Source: Trametes villosa
Taxonomy: Eukaryota; Basidiomycota; Agaricomycetes; Polyporales; Polyporaceae
Assembly: GCA_002964805.2 (NCBI GenBank)
Contig: PUDQ02000020.1
Span: 124,001 to 188,000 of the forward strand
Direction of reading: 5' to 3'
Length of the DNA stretch: 64,000 nucleotides
Shown piece by piece: positions 1 to 12,171 of the stretch. The notes under the pieces were generated by a model that did no database searches, was not told the origin of the DNA, and saw only the letters and a list, made by a program, of their open reading frames with translations. Within the stretch, counting starts at the first letter, position 1, and each line of letters begins with the position of its first letter. The translations under genes were made by a program, and so were the position numbers.

Positions 1-575
1 ATTCCCAAACCTCGTTATCGGGGCAATAACACGCGATAGCGTCAAGAAGGCGCTCGCGAACGGCATTACCGCAGAGCAAGTGAGCATACCCTCACCCCTT
101 GTACGCCGTAGATGGTTGCCGACGTCCACCCGTCCAGATCATCAGCTACCTGATCACGCATGCGCACCCGCAAATGCGAAAGAACGTACGTGCTGAGCGT
201 CATCGCTGGTTCTGACCGGGCAACGGCACTGAAGCGGCTCGCCTCAGCAACCTCTGCTGCCCGTCACCGTCCAGGATCAAATCCGCCTGTGGGAGCTTGA
301 GAAAAATCGCATGAAGTCGCAAGAAGGTCACTACTCCTGTCATTTAAGCTCAACGACGTCATCGACCACGAGGACTGATCTTCTGGCTGTCGGCAGGGTA
401 TTTGTATACCGCCTTCGCTTCCCAGGCCGACTACGAATACGTCCTGAACTATGCGAAGCAACTCGACGTCGTCTTATGGGAGAACGCCTCTCGGCGGTGT
501 TTCTTCGGCAGCGTCGAAGGCCACGCTAACATTCGAGGGTTCATCGAGCGACGGCAGACCGCTGGGAATGCTTAG
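1..575 (+). CDS. TFB2: TFIIH subunit Tfb2 (p52), C-terminal part; gene enters from the left edge
   Basis: Four exons are visible: 2-79, 138-185, 248-326 and 397-575, stop TAG at 573-575. The reading frame in the first exon starts at base 2, so the 5' part lies outside the window. The joined peptide contains FPNLVIGAITRDSVKKAL, IISYLITHAHPQMRKN, VTVQDQIRLWELEKNR and YEYVLNYAKQLDVVLWEN, which is the conserved C-terminal half of Tfb2/p52, including the region that binds Tfb5. Tfb2 is a core subunit of TFIIH, used in RNA polymerase II initiation and nucleotide excision repair, where it anchors and stimulates the XPB/Ssl2 helicase. All three introns are 58-70 bp with GTRNGT-like donors and CAG acceptors, and phases fit throughout. 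The gene converges on the WOPR gene at 881. The family call comes from recalled motif conservation, not a search. Confidence 0.9.
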
Positions 576-880
576 TGGTGACGTTCGTCCTGACGGCCAG
601 AGGAGTCCTACCTTGTCTGCCAGCTCGTGGGCCCAATTGACGCATCACAACCGCCACATGCTTCTCGGAGACGGCGTCGCGACTCTTCTGTTCTGACGGC
701 GGCCGCTCCTCATCGGGACTGTTGGTTCCTGGAGCGCGAGTGCACCATTCGGTAATGTAACTGCTGCATACGACATGTGCTTACGACCCCGTGAGCCCGC
801 TCAAGAAGTCTATGTATCGAGATAGTCCGTCCGGTGCGTGTCCGATCCTGAGTCCGTTTACGTCCCCCACAGTGCTGCTA

Positions 881-2586
881 CTATCGGCCGGAATGTCCCG
901 CATCTCCGCCGCCGTATCGCTGGTAGTGCTCGAGGCTCCCTGCCGGAGGGCCGCGCTCTATGGGGTACGCGGGAACCGGGTGGTGATGCCCCTGAGGCGA
1001 ATGCGGGAGGGCGCCTGCCTGGTCGTACTGCCACTGCATGGAGGGGTAGGAGCGTGTCCGGAAGTGGTCCCTTCCTCGGCCTCCTGGCAAGTTCGCCGCC
1101 GTCGAGAAGGGGATGGGTGGGGCAGATGCGAGCGACGGGCCGTGAATGGGCGAGCCTGTGGGAGACCACGACGACGTTGCGGAAGGGCTCCCATCGGATC
1201 CTCCTTCAGCGATGCTCCGATGGGCGTCCGGCTGCATAGCTGACTGTATTGCGGCGTGCGAAGCCCAGCTCCCGCGTCGCTCGTCGTACGTGGGACTCAG
1301 GTGGCCGGCGCCAGAGTAGGTGGTGTTAGGGTACATCGCCGACGCGGCCGTCGATGCTGTCATCGTATCGTATGGACCATGCACGGAGGCGTGCCAAGAC
1401 GTCGGAGAGGCCGGGCCACCGTTTCTGCGCGCGTATGGGTGTGTTCGGTGTTGTGCCGGAACGATGAGTGGCGACACTGCGGGCTGCGCGTGGGGAGAGC
1501 CGCCGCCGAGAGCGGTGTCCAGAGAGCCCAAGCGCGTCTGGCCGTGGTAGTAGTAGCTGGAAGGGTCGCCGCTATGACGTGTGAAGTGTCCGTGTGGCAT
1601 CCCCGAGGAGTCCTCGCCCACTGGGGAGGACGGGACACCGCCGTGTAGGCTAGACGGCGAGTGCGGGCCAGGTGCGTGGATTGGTTGATTATCTATCGCA
1701 TCTCTGTCACTTCTGACCACCACCGCAACGTAACAGCGTCAGTGGGGGTCGTCTAGGTTGGGATCTGCGCGAAGGACTGACCTATGGGTATGGGAACTCC
1801 CCGTGCTCACGTCGTGGGCTTCCTCAAGATTGGGCGGGTAACGAAAGTTCGTCGACCGCGTGAGCTCCGGCGGTATTTCGATCGCCATGAGATCTGAACG
1901 GCTTGTAGGCCTTCGTAAAAGGCCGGCAGCTAGATCCTCCTGGGTGTAATAGGAGATGAGGTGGTAGTCGGAGCCGTCAATCTTGACCGTGATCGTCTGC
2001 TGACCGTTATGATCAGGAAATGCGCCCATGAACCTAACCAAAGGCTGACCTTCTTAATCAAACCCCGCGGTTTGTAGCTCAGGTGCGGCTCCGGCATATG
2101 CCCGGCGGGGGAATACCCTGGCAGGTCCGCGAAGTGGTGAGCGGTACGAGCGCTCCGATCCGCGACTTCCCGGTAGAGCTGACCGAAGTGTCAGAACGAT
2201 TCCGCACTTGGGAGAAAGCACGCACCAGGAAGTTTCCGGAAATTCGGGACTGGGACCACGCCAGGCCTTCCGTCCAACGTTTGATGCCGCTCTCCTCGAC
2301 GCTGAAGATGAACACAGCTCCGCTCTTGATCATCGTTCTCCGCTCGAAGTCGTTCAGCCGGCGGGTCACCCGGGGTATCAATCCCCGGCGAGCTGCCTGG
2401 GGGACGACAATAGCCCGCATGGGATTCGGCGCGTACACGACATCTCGTCAGCGAAACTGGGAGAGGCGGCGCATGGGGTCGGACGCTGACCTCGATGAGC
2501 CGCAGGGCGTCCATGGTGGTGTCGACGAAACCCTCGAATAGCGGGATGTCGGTGGACATGGCCATTGCTTTCGCGGTGGCGAGCAT
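881..2586 (-). CDS. WOPR-domain (Gti1/Pac2 family) transcriptional regulator, Wor1-like
   Basis: Five exons on the minus strand: 2586-2491, 2396-2226, 2178-2050, 1999-1782 and 1712-881, giving 481 aa with all phases consistent. The first WOPR segment spans roughly residues 10-130, with FEGFVDTTMDALRLIE, RGLIPRVTRRLNDFERR, SGAVFIFSVEESGIKRWTEG and WSQSRISGNFLLYREV. The second spans roughly 130-190, with KKQTITVKIDGSDYHLISYY followed by a Pro-Ser segment. The C-terminal ~280 residues are disordered and rich in Ser, Pro, His, Gly and Tyr, as in Wor1/Ryp1/Sge1 proteins. WOPR proteins bind DNA directly and act as master regulators of morphological switching, dimorphism or secondary metabolism in fungi. 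The target genes here cannot be inferred. The start chosen is the ATG at 2586; an alternative in-frame ATG lies a few codons downstream. Confidence 0.92.
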
Positions 2587-5500
2587 GTGTTAGGTGCGTG
2601 AGTGGGGTGGGCGGAGCGTCGTAGGATGAGCAGCGCGCCGCGCATTATAAGGAGTTGGTCCGCCCTTCAGTCACAGGAGGATTCTTCGACGGTTACTTTG
2701 GGAAGGGCGTGTTACATCGATCAGTGCATGATGCGCATCATCACCATTTACACAATACAGCTGCTGGGAGCGTACAGGGCCGGATTCCTAGGTACACGAC
2801 CCGAACGTCAGTCACGTCTGCGCTCGAGCCTCTGACCGAAACCGCGATGCCCATGCCGATCTCATCTTGCCCCCCACCAGGCGGCCTCCTGGATGACTCC
2901 GCGGCGCTTCTGTGAACACCGAATCGTGATACCCTCGCTCTAACGTGCCCCCCGTCGTGCTACCCCCACTAACAATTCTTCCCATCACATACTACAATGT
3001 CCAACTAGCTCGAGAGGCTGCACCGGTTGTCACATGCACCAACTACGATGACATGGAGGGTCGGACGCGTGGCATCGCGAAGATGTGCACAAGCAGGATG
3101 TTGTGCTGGAAGGGGTCAAGTTGCCCACTCGACCGATTGGATGGGTACGGTGCCACCTGAACCCCGTTTCTCACTGCGTGGCCGTATGTCGAACATATTG
3201 CCGTAAGGACGCCCGGCGGCTTCGCTCCAATTCCGAAGAGAAGCTGGGGTTGTCTTTACCCTCCATTGGAATGTGAACCTTACAGCAACTCCCTGATTAC
3301 AGTAAAGCCCTCGCATGGGCCGGGCGGAAGATACGAGCGTGGCGCCGGCGGCACAGGTTCAAGGTCCCCTATATGGCCTAACTGAGGCGAGACAGCGGAG
3401 ACACAGGCACTATGGAACTCCTGTTACCCCGCGGTTTGGGCAGGTGCGACTGCCTGGGGGCTGCAAGAGCCCTCCCAATACAATCCGTACGTTCCATCGA
3501 TGTGTCGATAACGAAACCTTGTCCTTCCAGCTTGTTCTCCATGCCGAAACCCCGCTAAACCTTTTTCACCGACTGAATGGTACCCCGTACATCAGGTTTC
3601 CCGCTCAGCAGCCCAGCGGTCGTCTGCCCACGCGGTTAGATCGGCGCAACCGTTCTCTTTCCCCAGGTTACCCAGGCGGAGGGAGGTTCAAACCCAGCGA
3701 AGTGCTCGGGCTGCCTGGGGGCACCGCGACCCCGCCTGCACGCGCAGCACGCCGGTCCATGCTATTCGGCTCCTTCGCATCAGGAGCCCCGCTAACGACA
3801 CAGCCTGCAAGTGCTCGGGAAAGACAGAAGTGGCAGCCTTATGCCTAAACTGAACCTTCGAATGCTCACGACGCTGTCGCGATGATCACCATCCTACCGA
3901 CCGCTGACCGATAGCACGCGCGGGGCGACGGACGATCGATAGTCGGACTGCACCTACTCCGCCGTCGCCGCGATGTTCGCCGTCACCGCGATGCTCGCGG
4001 CCGTACATGGTGTTGGGGCCGGGGAAGGCTAGGTACCATCATAGGCGTCGTCGGACGGGGGCGCTGACCGACGACCCCTTCTGAGAGTGCGGTCGACATC
4101 CACCACGCCCGCTGTTACGTGCTGGAGCGGGTAAACGGAGGTACGGGTCGAAACTCGTGGCATCGGTGTCGTTACCACAGGTACTATTGGCTGCGCGGGC
4201 TCCACCCAGGAACGGGCTGGATCATCTGGCCTGCTGACTCCGGGTGAGTCCGAGAAGTGCAAAGGAAGTCTCGGGGATGAGAAAACATACACGCCTGTTC
4301 CCGCACCCGACGAGGAGGATCGCGTCCGTCGGTAGGCATCTGGCACATCGATTGGTTATCTTGCCAGCATCCGCGACACGCGACAGGCTTGCCAAGACGC
4401 TCTGGCACCTCTAGAGAGCCCTGTAGCGTAAGTTGCGAGCGCTGCTCGAGAAAATGCCGTACGCACGAAAAGATAGATTGACTTGCGATGTGGGCGCGGG
4501 TGCAGTCCGCCGCATTCGACGAAAATCTACTGGAGAGAACGACCGGCTCCGACTTCTTCGTGCACCAAATGGTTCGCGGAATCAATTTGTCCCTTGATGG
4601 ACGGGCATCTTCCCGCGCCTTTCGCTGACACAGCGCTGTTGGATCAGCTACAACCTTGCCTTGGCAGTGCGGCCCCGCGAAAGTGCCTGGAGGGAAAAAA
4701 GGATGAGAAATCGATAGAGGATGGGCTCCACGATGAGGCTGAGCCAGACATGTTTCAAGTCGGCTGTGGCCTAGCACGGGGGCGCCGACGACAGACGTGC
4801 TTGCCCGCCCGACGGCGATTGAGTTTGATCCGTGCGCCCTGTAGAGGGCTTTACAGAGGGTTCTGTCAGGCATGCGATCCATTGATCTCGGACTCGCGAC
4901 GCCGACGGCGTAGACCACGCGGGCGAGGACCAGCGCCGGCATCTGGAATAGGTCCAGAGAGCGCAAGCGAGAGCAGAACGGCGCCACACTGTCCACACAC
5001 GATAGGAACGGCGGTCACGGGCGCACCACGACGTCTCGATACGCAGCAGCAACCGAGCACGCCGTGGCGGCGAAGCCTGACATTCGCGGTGACAGAAACC
5101 AACAGAAAGCACGCGGCGCGGGGTTCCATATTCTGCCAAATGCAGGGCTTGCGTGCAAGGGGCGAGGGGCGAGGGGGGCTATCAGGATGCGCCGGGGACC
5201 ACTCTCGGTTCCCAATCGTGCAATTAGGGCCCCGAGGCGTCCCCCGACGTCCTGAAGGCCCGGCCTATTCGGACGGGCTAGAACGTAGCACGGAGAGACC
5301 ACGTACTGCGATGCTTTGCAAGCGGCGTTGGACGTACAAGGCGGTCCGAACCTACATGAGGTGTGAACGTCGTGCACGGCCGCCGAGCTGCCTATCGGGG
5401 TGCGCGACCCCCGATGTCCAGCGGTCCGCGAACCTCCACGGAGGACGCCACAAAGCTTCTGCGCGGGCAAGCGAGTTCCGCGGGCTCGATCTGGTAATCG

Positions 5501-8433
5501 CGGGGTGCTTTTAGGTAACGCTGACGGCAAAAGGGGGACGCATCGTACACGAGGGGCCGCCAACAGAGCGAGCTTGTCGCCATTTCGATGCCGGCGCCGC
5601 TGCTTCGCGGAGGACCGATCGGCCATGGGCGCGTGTAGCGCTGTGTAGCGACCGGGCGCACGATGGCGAGCTGGAGATCGTTTCCGAGATGGGCTGCCGA
5701 CGATAGCGATCGTAGATTCCGACCACGGCCCGTCCACGGTCGCGGGAGAAGGATGGAGGGGATCGGGCGGTGGGCAGGCGGACAGGCCAGTCCCCACTCC
5801 GCCCGCCTTCCTCTTCGTCTCGCAGCAGTCGGGGGGCACATGGGCCGGTACACGACTGATACACGTGTATTCTTCAGCTGCTGATGGGCCCGATATGGTG
5901 CGAAGCCGCGAACTGGCCCCACCGTAGCTGCGTCGGAGGGGGCGATGAGCGCACGAATCCAGAGAACGGCAGGAGAAAATGGCGTAGCGTGGGCGTGCAT
6001 GAGGGCTCGTCGGGAGCAAGCAGAGAAGACTCACACACGCGGCTACGAGTCCGTGGGCGTTGGTCAGACGGCATGGATGCCGATAACCGATCCTGAGGAA
6101 CGAGGCCGTATGGCGTCGAGAAGGGCGGTCGTCAGAGGGTCCGTCCGTGGCATAGCGCGGTCGCTTTACAGCATGTGAGCGGGGGGAGGCCACGACGATC
6201 CTCTCGAGGAAGAGCGCACTTCTCGAGTCTGGTGATGCTGGATAAATATTGAACGGCCGCTGAGCGTCGCAGGCCCTGCCGGGTGCGTGGCGTGCCGGCG
6301 GAGAACGGTGGGCGGATGATGCTGCATCGACGTAGGTTCGAGCACGGCGGTGTTCTAAACACAGTTCGAGATAGCCAACGCTCAGCAGCGGGGTTTAGGG
6401 CGAGAAGATGAGGAGCCTACTCACCGGAGATAGCCTGCTTTGTGACCTCTCCCAGAACTCCCAGCGGTGAGCCGATGCAGGCGTTCTCGTTCGGCGGTAA
6501 GTTGCGGATGGGTGGGCCCTTCTGAATGACGACGATGTGCACCGAGCGTGAGCTGTCCCCCGACGTGAAGATCCGGGTCGAAGGTGGGGGGAGGCAAGCG
6601 AGAAGACGCCTAGTGGATTAGCGAGCGCGCCGCGGGGTGGCCGCCGGAGCTCTCCGTCGAGGAGAAGTGCTCTGCAGCGCGGCGCAAAGGAGCCGAAAAG
6701 CCTAGCGAGCATAGCGGGTCATCGCCGTCGCGTCGAAAGCGACGAGGGAGGCCAGGTCGCCGCAGGAGGCTCGTCCGGCTGCGCCCTTCCGGAAGCGCAA
6801 ACAGCTGCACACTCCGAACCATGTGCCTAAAGTCTGGGGCGAAGGAGCCCGACAGGGACCAATCCTGCCGTATTTTCGCACCGGCCGCAGTACGGGCTAT
6901 TCCATAGGTATGTGTCCGGACCCCACGGGGGCGTGTCTACGCAGAGTTCCTGTCTGGGCGATTGAGCGGACGCTCCTGGGCAATGTCATTGCGCGCACGG
7001 AGAGCTCTGTCCGGCGGTGTCAGCGGCGGAGTCGCGGGGTGTGCTCTGTCACGGCGGCGGCGGGCAGACGAGCACCCCAGGTTGGGAGGGTGCTTCTGCG
7101 CGATATCCGAGCGCGGGCCGCGCGTCTACGCGCGCAATTCTAAGTGGCACAGGCGCCCCGCCTCGTACGTTTGGTCAGAAGCTGCGTGATGCGCGAGACG
7201 GCTTTTCGAGTGATGCTCACCACTGGCACCGGGCCCGGGGCGTCCGCGTCGGGGCACTTATAAGGCTTGATAGCGGTCGGCGGATGCCCTGGCGTGGGCA
7301 CGGTGTGCCTGTGGGCACGGCCGACGCGACGATCTGCGCTGGGCGAGCGCGGGAAGGGGGCTGCGCGGAGAGCTGGGGGCTCAGGTGGCACGCGCCGGGG
7401 CGACGCTGGCTCGCCGCTCGCGCGGCCTGGCTCCGACCCGAGCTTCTGGCGGCGCGAACTGGGATGTGCTCATACCGGTGACACGAGCGGGCACCACACA
7501 AATTGGCAGAAAGGATTAGGCAGCAGTTGACGACTGCACGCCCTGAGCGCGACGGTCCACGGTCCTGAGCGTGCGCATCCGCCTGTGCCCCGCCCCGCTC
7601 TGCCACGCCCCCGCACCCCACCCCCAGGCGCCCGGGCCGGAGAACCGGCTGCGTCTGCTCCCGCCGGGCCCAGCCCGCCTTGGCCGGCGTCCTCCCCCAC
7701 ACCCTCGCACCTCCTGCGCGCGTTGGGATCGAAGTGGCTAGTTCAGGTGCGGTTCTGATCCCAGACTCGCCTTTTGTTCCGCGCAGAGAGGCCTCGCAGC
7801 ACCATTCCAGACCGCCAGGGGAGGCCGCCCCCACCCTCCGCGACACATCTGCCTCCACCGTCCAATCCCCCCACAGCGCCATTCACACGCTCGACATGTT
7901 CTCGATGGCAGCCGCCCTGATTCGCAAAGCCAATTGGCAACAGGGTCAAGCAGGCGCGGCCCAGGCGTCGCGCGCTCCCGAACTTCGAGCAGCAGTGAAC
8001 GGCAGCAGACAGATCGCGTGTGCTGATTGACGAGTACTAATCTAAGAACGGAGATATGGTGCTACAGGTGGGAGATACTAAACGAATGTAGTCTCGTAGT
8101 GTGTAGCTAGGGCGAACGAATGGACACGAACGGGCGATAACGGGTAACGAACGAACGGGGACGGCATAGCCATGGGGGGCCGAAAACGATACATGGTGTG
8201 ATGGTCTAAGGGGGACGATTAACTGCATACCGCGCACTACTATCCTAGGTCGGCGCCGCCGCCGCTGCAGGCATTAGGGTTGATAGTACGCTTCTTCGCT
8301 AGAGTGTACACTATCCAAGCTCTTGGAAACCTGTGGCTGCACGCACACGTCAGTCACCGCACTCGCCCCGGACGTTCGGAGCGCTCACCTCTTCAAGCCG
8401 CAGGGGAAAGGCTGATGAGCGCGGGGGGCGCGC
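2587..8433. other. Long stretch without a recognisable gene (5.8 kb) upstream of the WOPR gene
   Basis: I find no recognisable protein, no consistent exon chain and no tRNA or snoRNA signature here. Overlapping long open frames occur on both strands between about 4180 and 6200. Their translations are Arg/Pro/Ser-rich with no family motif, as expected of chance frames in GC-rich DNA. A 12-base word, ctgcctgggggc, occurs twice (about 3450 and 3710) and short acgaacg-type repeats lie near 8100-8160. The stretch could be regulatory DNA for the WOPR gene, decayed transposon sequence, or both. Confidence 0.5.
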
Positions 8434-9693
8434 TCATGCGCGGACGCGCTGCGGGAGGAGCGCGACCTTGCGCGTCTTCTTGACTGCGTGGCCCTCCTTG
8501 CCGAAGTAGCGCTCGGTCTCGAAGCTCCACTCCGCGTTCGCGATGATCCAGTCCTCGAGGCCCTGGATGTAGAGCGCGACCTGGCGGTCGATCTCGGCGC
8601 CCCAGGAGGGGACGACCTTGCGGCACTCGAAGAACCACTCGAGCGTCTTCCGCCAGAGCTCCCCGGCGAGCTCGATCGCGTCCTGCCGGTCGACGCCGTT
8701 CATGTGCATGAGCACGCAGACGAGGTTATGCGTCTATCATCCCCGCGGACCATCAGCATCAGCGCGCGCGCACGGCGGAGGGAGGCGATAAGACCACTCA
8801 CATCGCCGCGGGCTTGCTCCGCGTTGTACGAGAGCACGTCCTGGAGAGGCAACGTCCCGTAAGCCTCTGTCACCGTTTGGCGCGCGGCACTATTCAACAC
8901 TCACGTTCGCCCAGGACACGAGGTCGTTCGTCGCGTCCGACAGGGCCTTGATAATCGGGTGCTCGATGACATCTTCCGGGAGGTCGATGTTCGCTGCGTA
9001 CTCGATGAACGCGAAGCCCGTTTTGCAGCCGCTCGTGTCGCGGCGGAGCAGGATGTACTCCTCCAGCTCGGGGATGTTCAGTGAGCCGCGGTCGTCCGCC
9101 TGCTGCATGATCGCCTGGAAGTACGTGTCGAGCGTGGACATCAGGCGCTGCTGGCACCCGGGGCCCGCGGTCTCCTGCATGCGCACCCAGAACCTAGTAA
9201 CGCCGCACGCGCGCGTCAAACACAAAAAGAACACAAGGCACGTGAGCGGTTGCGGTCAATGATAGACTGCGAGGATGACTTACGACTTCGTCAGCCTGTG
9301 CGCGGCGGTGTCCGAGGCGTACGTGTGCGGGTGGTAGAGCGTGTTCATGACGCACTCCGCGAGGCCGCGCGTGCCCGTCACGTCGAACTCGTCCGTCCAG
9401 TCGTCGAGGGTGAAGAGGAAGTTCATGAAGTCGGTGCAGACGCGCAGCTCGTCGAACGTGCAGTCGATGTAGCACATGCCGCTGAGGAGGCCGGCGTTCA
9501 GGGTGAGGAACTTGGCGCGCTGCTTCTCGGAGAAGTTCGCCATGCTGAGAAGCCACTCCTCCGACTCGCGCGAGACCTCGCGTTCTTGCGCGTGCACGCG
9601 GAGGGGGTAGGGGATCGGCGAGATGAAGTCGGGGAACGCGAGGATGACGGGCATCTGGGCGTCGGCAGGGGCGTCGGCGGCGCGTACAGCCAT
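8434..9693 (-). CDS. Sesquiterpene synthase (class I terpene cyclase), 345 aa
   Basis: Four exons: 9693-9284, 9193-8905, 8840-8802 and 8733-8434. Total 1038 bp, all phases consistent. The metal-binding aspartate motif DDWTDEFD lies at residues 97-104. The second motif, NDVLSYNAE (N233, D234, S237, E241), is reassembled across the second splice junction, and a conserved RY pair appears in ERYFG near the C-terminus. These are the three signatures of fungal sesquiterpene synthases, which cyclise farnesyl diphosphate using three Mg2+ ions; 345 aa is typical of basidiomycete members. The product cannot be predicted from sequence. An upstream in-frame ATG at 9768 would add a signal-peptide-like leader, but a TATA box sits only ~30 bp above it, so I start at 9693. 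No cytochrome P450, transporter or other biosynthetic gene lies within 10 kb. Confidence 0.93.
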
Positions 9694-9796
9694 GGGTGAA
9701 CAGTACAGAGCGGAAGTGTGAGCGAAGGGGTACAAAAGAAGGAGCGCGAGAAGCGAACGACGTGCCACACCGACTGGGGAAGTCGCCCGCCCGGTC

Positions 9797-9804
9797 CTTA
9801 TATA
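9797..9804 (-). promoter_or_regulatory. TATA box of the sesquiterpene synthase gene
   Basis: TATATAAG on the minus strand, about 105 bp upstream of the chosen ATG at 9693. It fits a transcription start near 9770 and argues against translation from the ATG at 9768. Confidence 0.55.
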
Positions 9805-11430
9805 CCGTGCGGGACTGATGCGGAGTCACCGGGGCGGGACGCAGAAATATTCCGTATTGTTTCGTGAACGAGGCGCGACGAATCTGTCAAGCGACAATGT
9901 ATGATGATCCAAATTTGTCAAGGGTCCAAGGGTGATCGCCGGGTATCAATATTCGAAGAATTGACGACGCCAGGCTCGGCGTCGCACTGCACAATACCGC
10001 GCCCGGGACCACAGGAGGTGCTCGGGCGTTGTCACGGTGCACGACAGCATTCTCATTCGAAACTAGCACGTCATTCCGCGCCGACAGGAGGGGCTGAGAC
10101 GGGGCGTACGGGGGTGGGGGTGGGCTGCACAAGCCCACTAGGGCGGGGGTGCGTACCTCCATGTGCGAAGGGAACGGAGCCGCGAGCGGTTTCCAGATAG
10201 CCAGCTTGGGCCGGCGCGGTGGCCGAATAGCGACCGCCCTGGCAGCGGGAGGCCGCGGACGTGCGTCGCGCGCTGACAATAAGCTCCCAGCAGCGGGCGA
10301 CCCTGATGCGCACGCGAGCTCCGGGCGTGGTTGGAGGACGGCCGCATGGGCGTGCTCGCCGTCCGGATCGCGTGCGGGCAGCGGGGGGCATGATCTCGGG
10401 TGCAGGACGCAAGACACTCTAACCATCCTGAGGCCGATTTAGAGAGTTTGACACGGCCTGAGCGAAAATGGGCGTCAGCGGGAGGTTGCAATTGTTCTGC
10501 CTACTTACGGCGGGGCTTGCGGGCTGATGCTTAATATTAGAGGGCGGTGCTGAGGCGGGCAGGATTCCCATAAGGAGCGCCGGTGACTCGTCGAAACAAA
10601 AGAGCGTGCCGAACACGTAAGATTAGACGGAGGAAGTGGGCGCCGCGCCCCCGTCAGATGTTGCATTTTCGTCAAAGATTGAGATTGACAAGATGGCGGA
10701 TGGACTGCGTGGCCGGACGACATGTTCTGCGGGAAGATGCCCACGGAGGACGAACAATAGGGGGAGAAATAGCGTGTTTCAGACCGCGTTGTCGATACCA
10801 TCATCTCCGTTACCGCGGGCCACAACAAGGTGGGAGCTTTAGACTGGAGGAGGAGGACGAGGAGCGGAGCCGCGAGGTGAGATCGTCCCGATGGGCGCAC
10901 AAGCCCGCGCCACCAGGCGTGTCCTGCCACGTGTTGATCAAATTCCGCCTGAATGGATGCAGATAGATGCGCGCGGCCGTGCTTCCCCGCCCGACTCCGC
11001 TTGGATGCACACTCCGCGACTCCGGCGCTCTCGGGCGCGAGTGAGTACGAGCGAGTGAGTGAGGGAGTGACAATTCGACGGTAGTCCAGTATACAACCTC
11101 CGGTCTGTTCGGTGCCACTATTTACAGACAAAGTTCAAGTTCCTTGAGTGCGAAAACAGTAGCCCTGAGCGACATGTATACGGATCTCGAACCTGGCGCG
11201 ACGCGTGCCCCGCGCCGGGGCGCCTCCCGTCAGAGTCGCTGAATGGGCGGCGCGCCTGACGCCGAACCAGGACCATCATCCCGCCACATTCCTCTCCTCC
11301 TCAGTCTCAGTCTTTCACCCGTCACACCGCTTGTTGTCGCCTAGATCTCTGAACCTGCAGGGCCGTCTGCCTGCGACTGCGACGGACATACGCTTGGCGA
11401 ACGGTTTCGTACATCCGAGCTTCCTCCATA
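9805..11430. other. Intergenic region, nothing recognised
   Basis: This is the upstream region shared by the terpene synthase (minus) and the HSBP1-like gene (plus). I see no supported gene. Open frames are short or lack family motifs. A short repeated gagtgagt-type run lies near 11040-11070. Confidence 0.4.
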
Positions 11431-12171
11431 ATGCCTCCCGCCACGCAGCCCTCAACATCCCCCGCTCTCCCGCTCAACGTCGCACCCGGATCACGGCCTG
11501 CCACGGCGCAGTCCGTTCTGTCCACCGCCTCGTCGTCCACAGTAGGAACCGCCAAACCAGCCCCGAACCCGCCGGACATATCGAGCCCCCATGAGCTCAC
11601 AGCGTTTGTACGCGGCGGTAATCCATCTCCCTGTGCGCGTCCGAGCTGATGATATGTCCGATACGTGTCTCGCCGGACGGTGCGGCCCTGCTGCGTCTGC
11701 GTTCTCCAGGTCGAATCCCTGCTCGAGCAGCTCGACCAGAAGTTCGACGATATGTCGTCCCAGATACTCGACCGCAGTACGTCACCGCCCCCTCCTTCCG
11801 AGCTCCGTCCGCACGCCGCGCATCCAGCAATCCAGAGCCTCTGGCAGAGGTACCATCTTGTACCGAATTAGAAATGTCATCGCCGGAACAAAGGGAAGAC
11901 ATCTCTAATCCGTTACAGGACCGTGGTCCCCGTCCGGGGCTCTTGCAATCCTGTGGTGTTTGCCGTGCGGTCGTGCGGTCGTGCTCTCCTCGGCTCCGTC
12001 TCACAGCTGTCCCCCGCAGTGACACAGATGTCGAGCCGCGTCGATGCCCTCGAGGCGTCCATACATGATATCATCAACAGCGATACGCCTGCCCCGCCTC
12101 TGCCACCCCTGCCGCCCAGCCTCCCCCAGTCGCCTTCCATCCCGCAGCGGAAGAGCACTGGCAGCGGATAG
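11431..12171 (+). CDS. Heat-shock factor-binding protein 1 (HSBP1) family protein
   Basis: Three exons: 11431-11607, 11710-11776 and 12020-12171, for 131 aa. The core reads HELTAFVESLLEQLDQKF followed by DDMSSQILDRMTQMSSRVD and ALEASIHDIIN, with hydrophobic residues at heptad spacing. This matches the short trimeric coiled coil of HSBP1, which in animals binds the trimerisation coil of HSF1 and dampens its activity. The N-terminal ~58 residues are Pro/Ser/Thr-rich and disordered; the C-terminus has Pro-rich PPLPPLPPS. The ATG of codon 59 is formed across the second junction. Intron 2 is unusually long for this window (243 bp). The core motif is specific, so the family call is firm; the function in this fungus is inferred. 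Confidence 0.88.

Noticed and set aside
3680..3710. ggttcaaaccc resembling a tRNA T-arm
   Set aside because: The flanking bases cannot form the T stem, and no A box or acceptor stem lies upstream.
4483..6193. Two long open frames as candidate genes
   Set aside because: They overlap antisense to each other, are Arg/Pro/Ser-rich, and contain no family motif or convincing splice pattern.
9694..9768. In-frame upstream ATG giving the terpene synthase a signal-peptide-like leader
   Set aside because: A TATA box at 9797-9804 puts the transcription start at about 9770, leaving no room for a 5' UTR. Fungal sesquiterpene synthases are cytosolic and the alignable protein starts near 9693.
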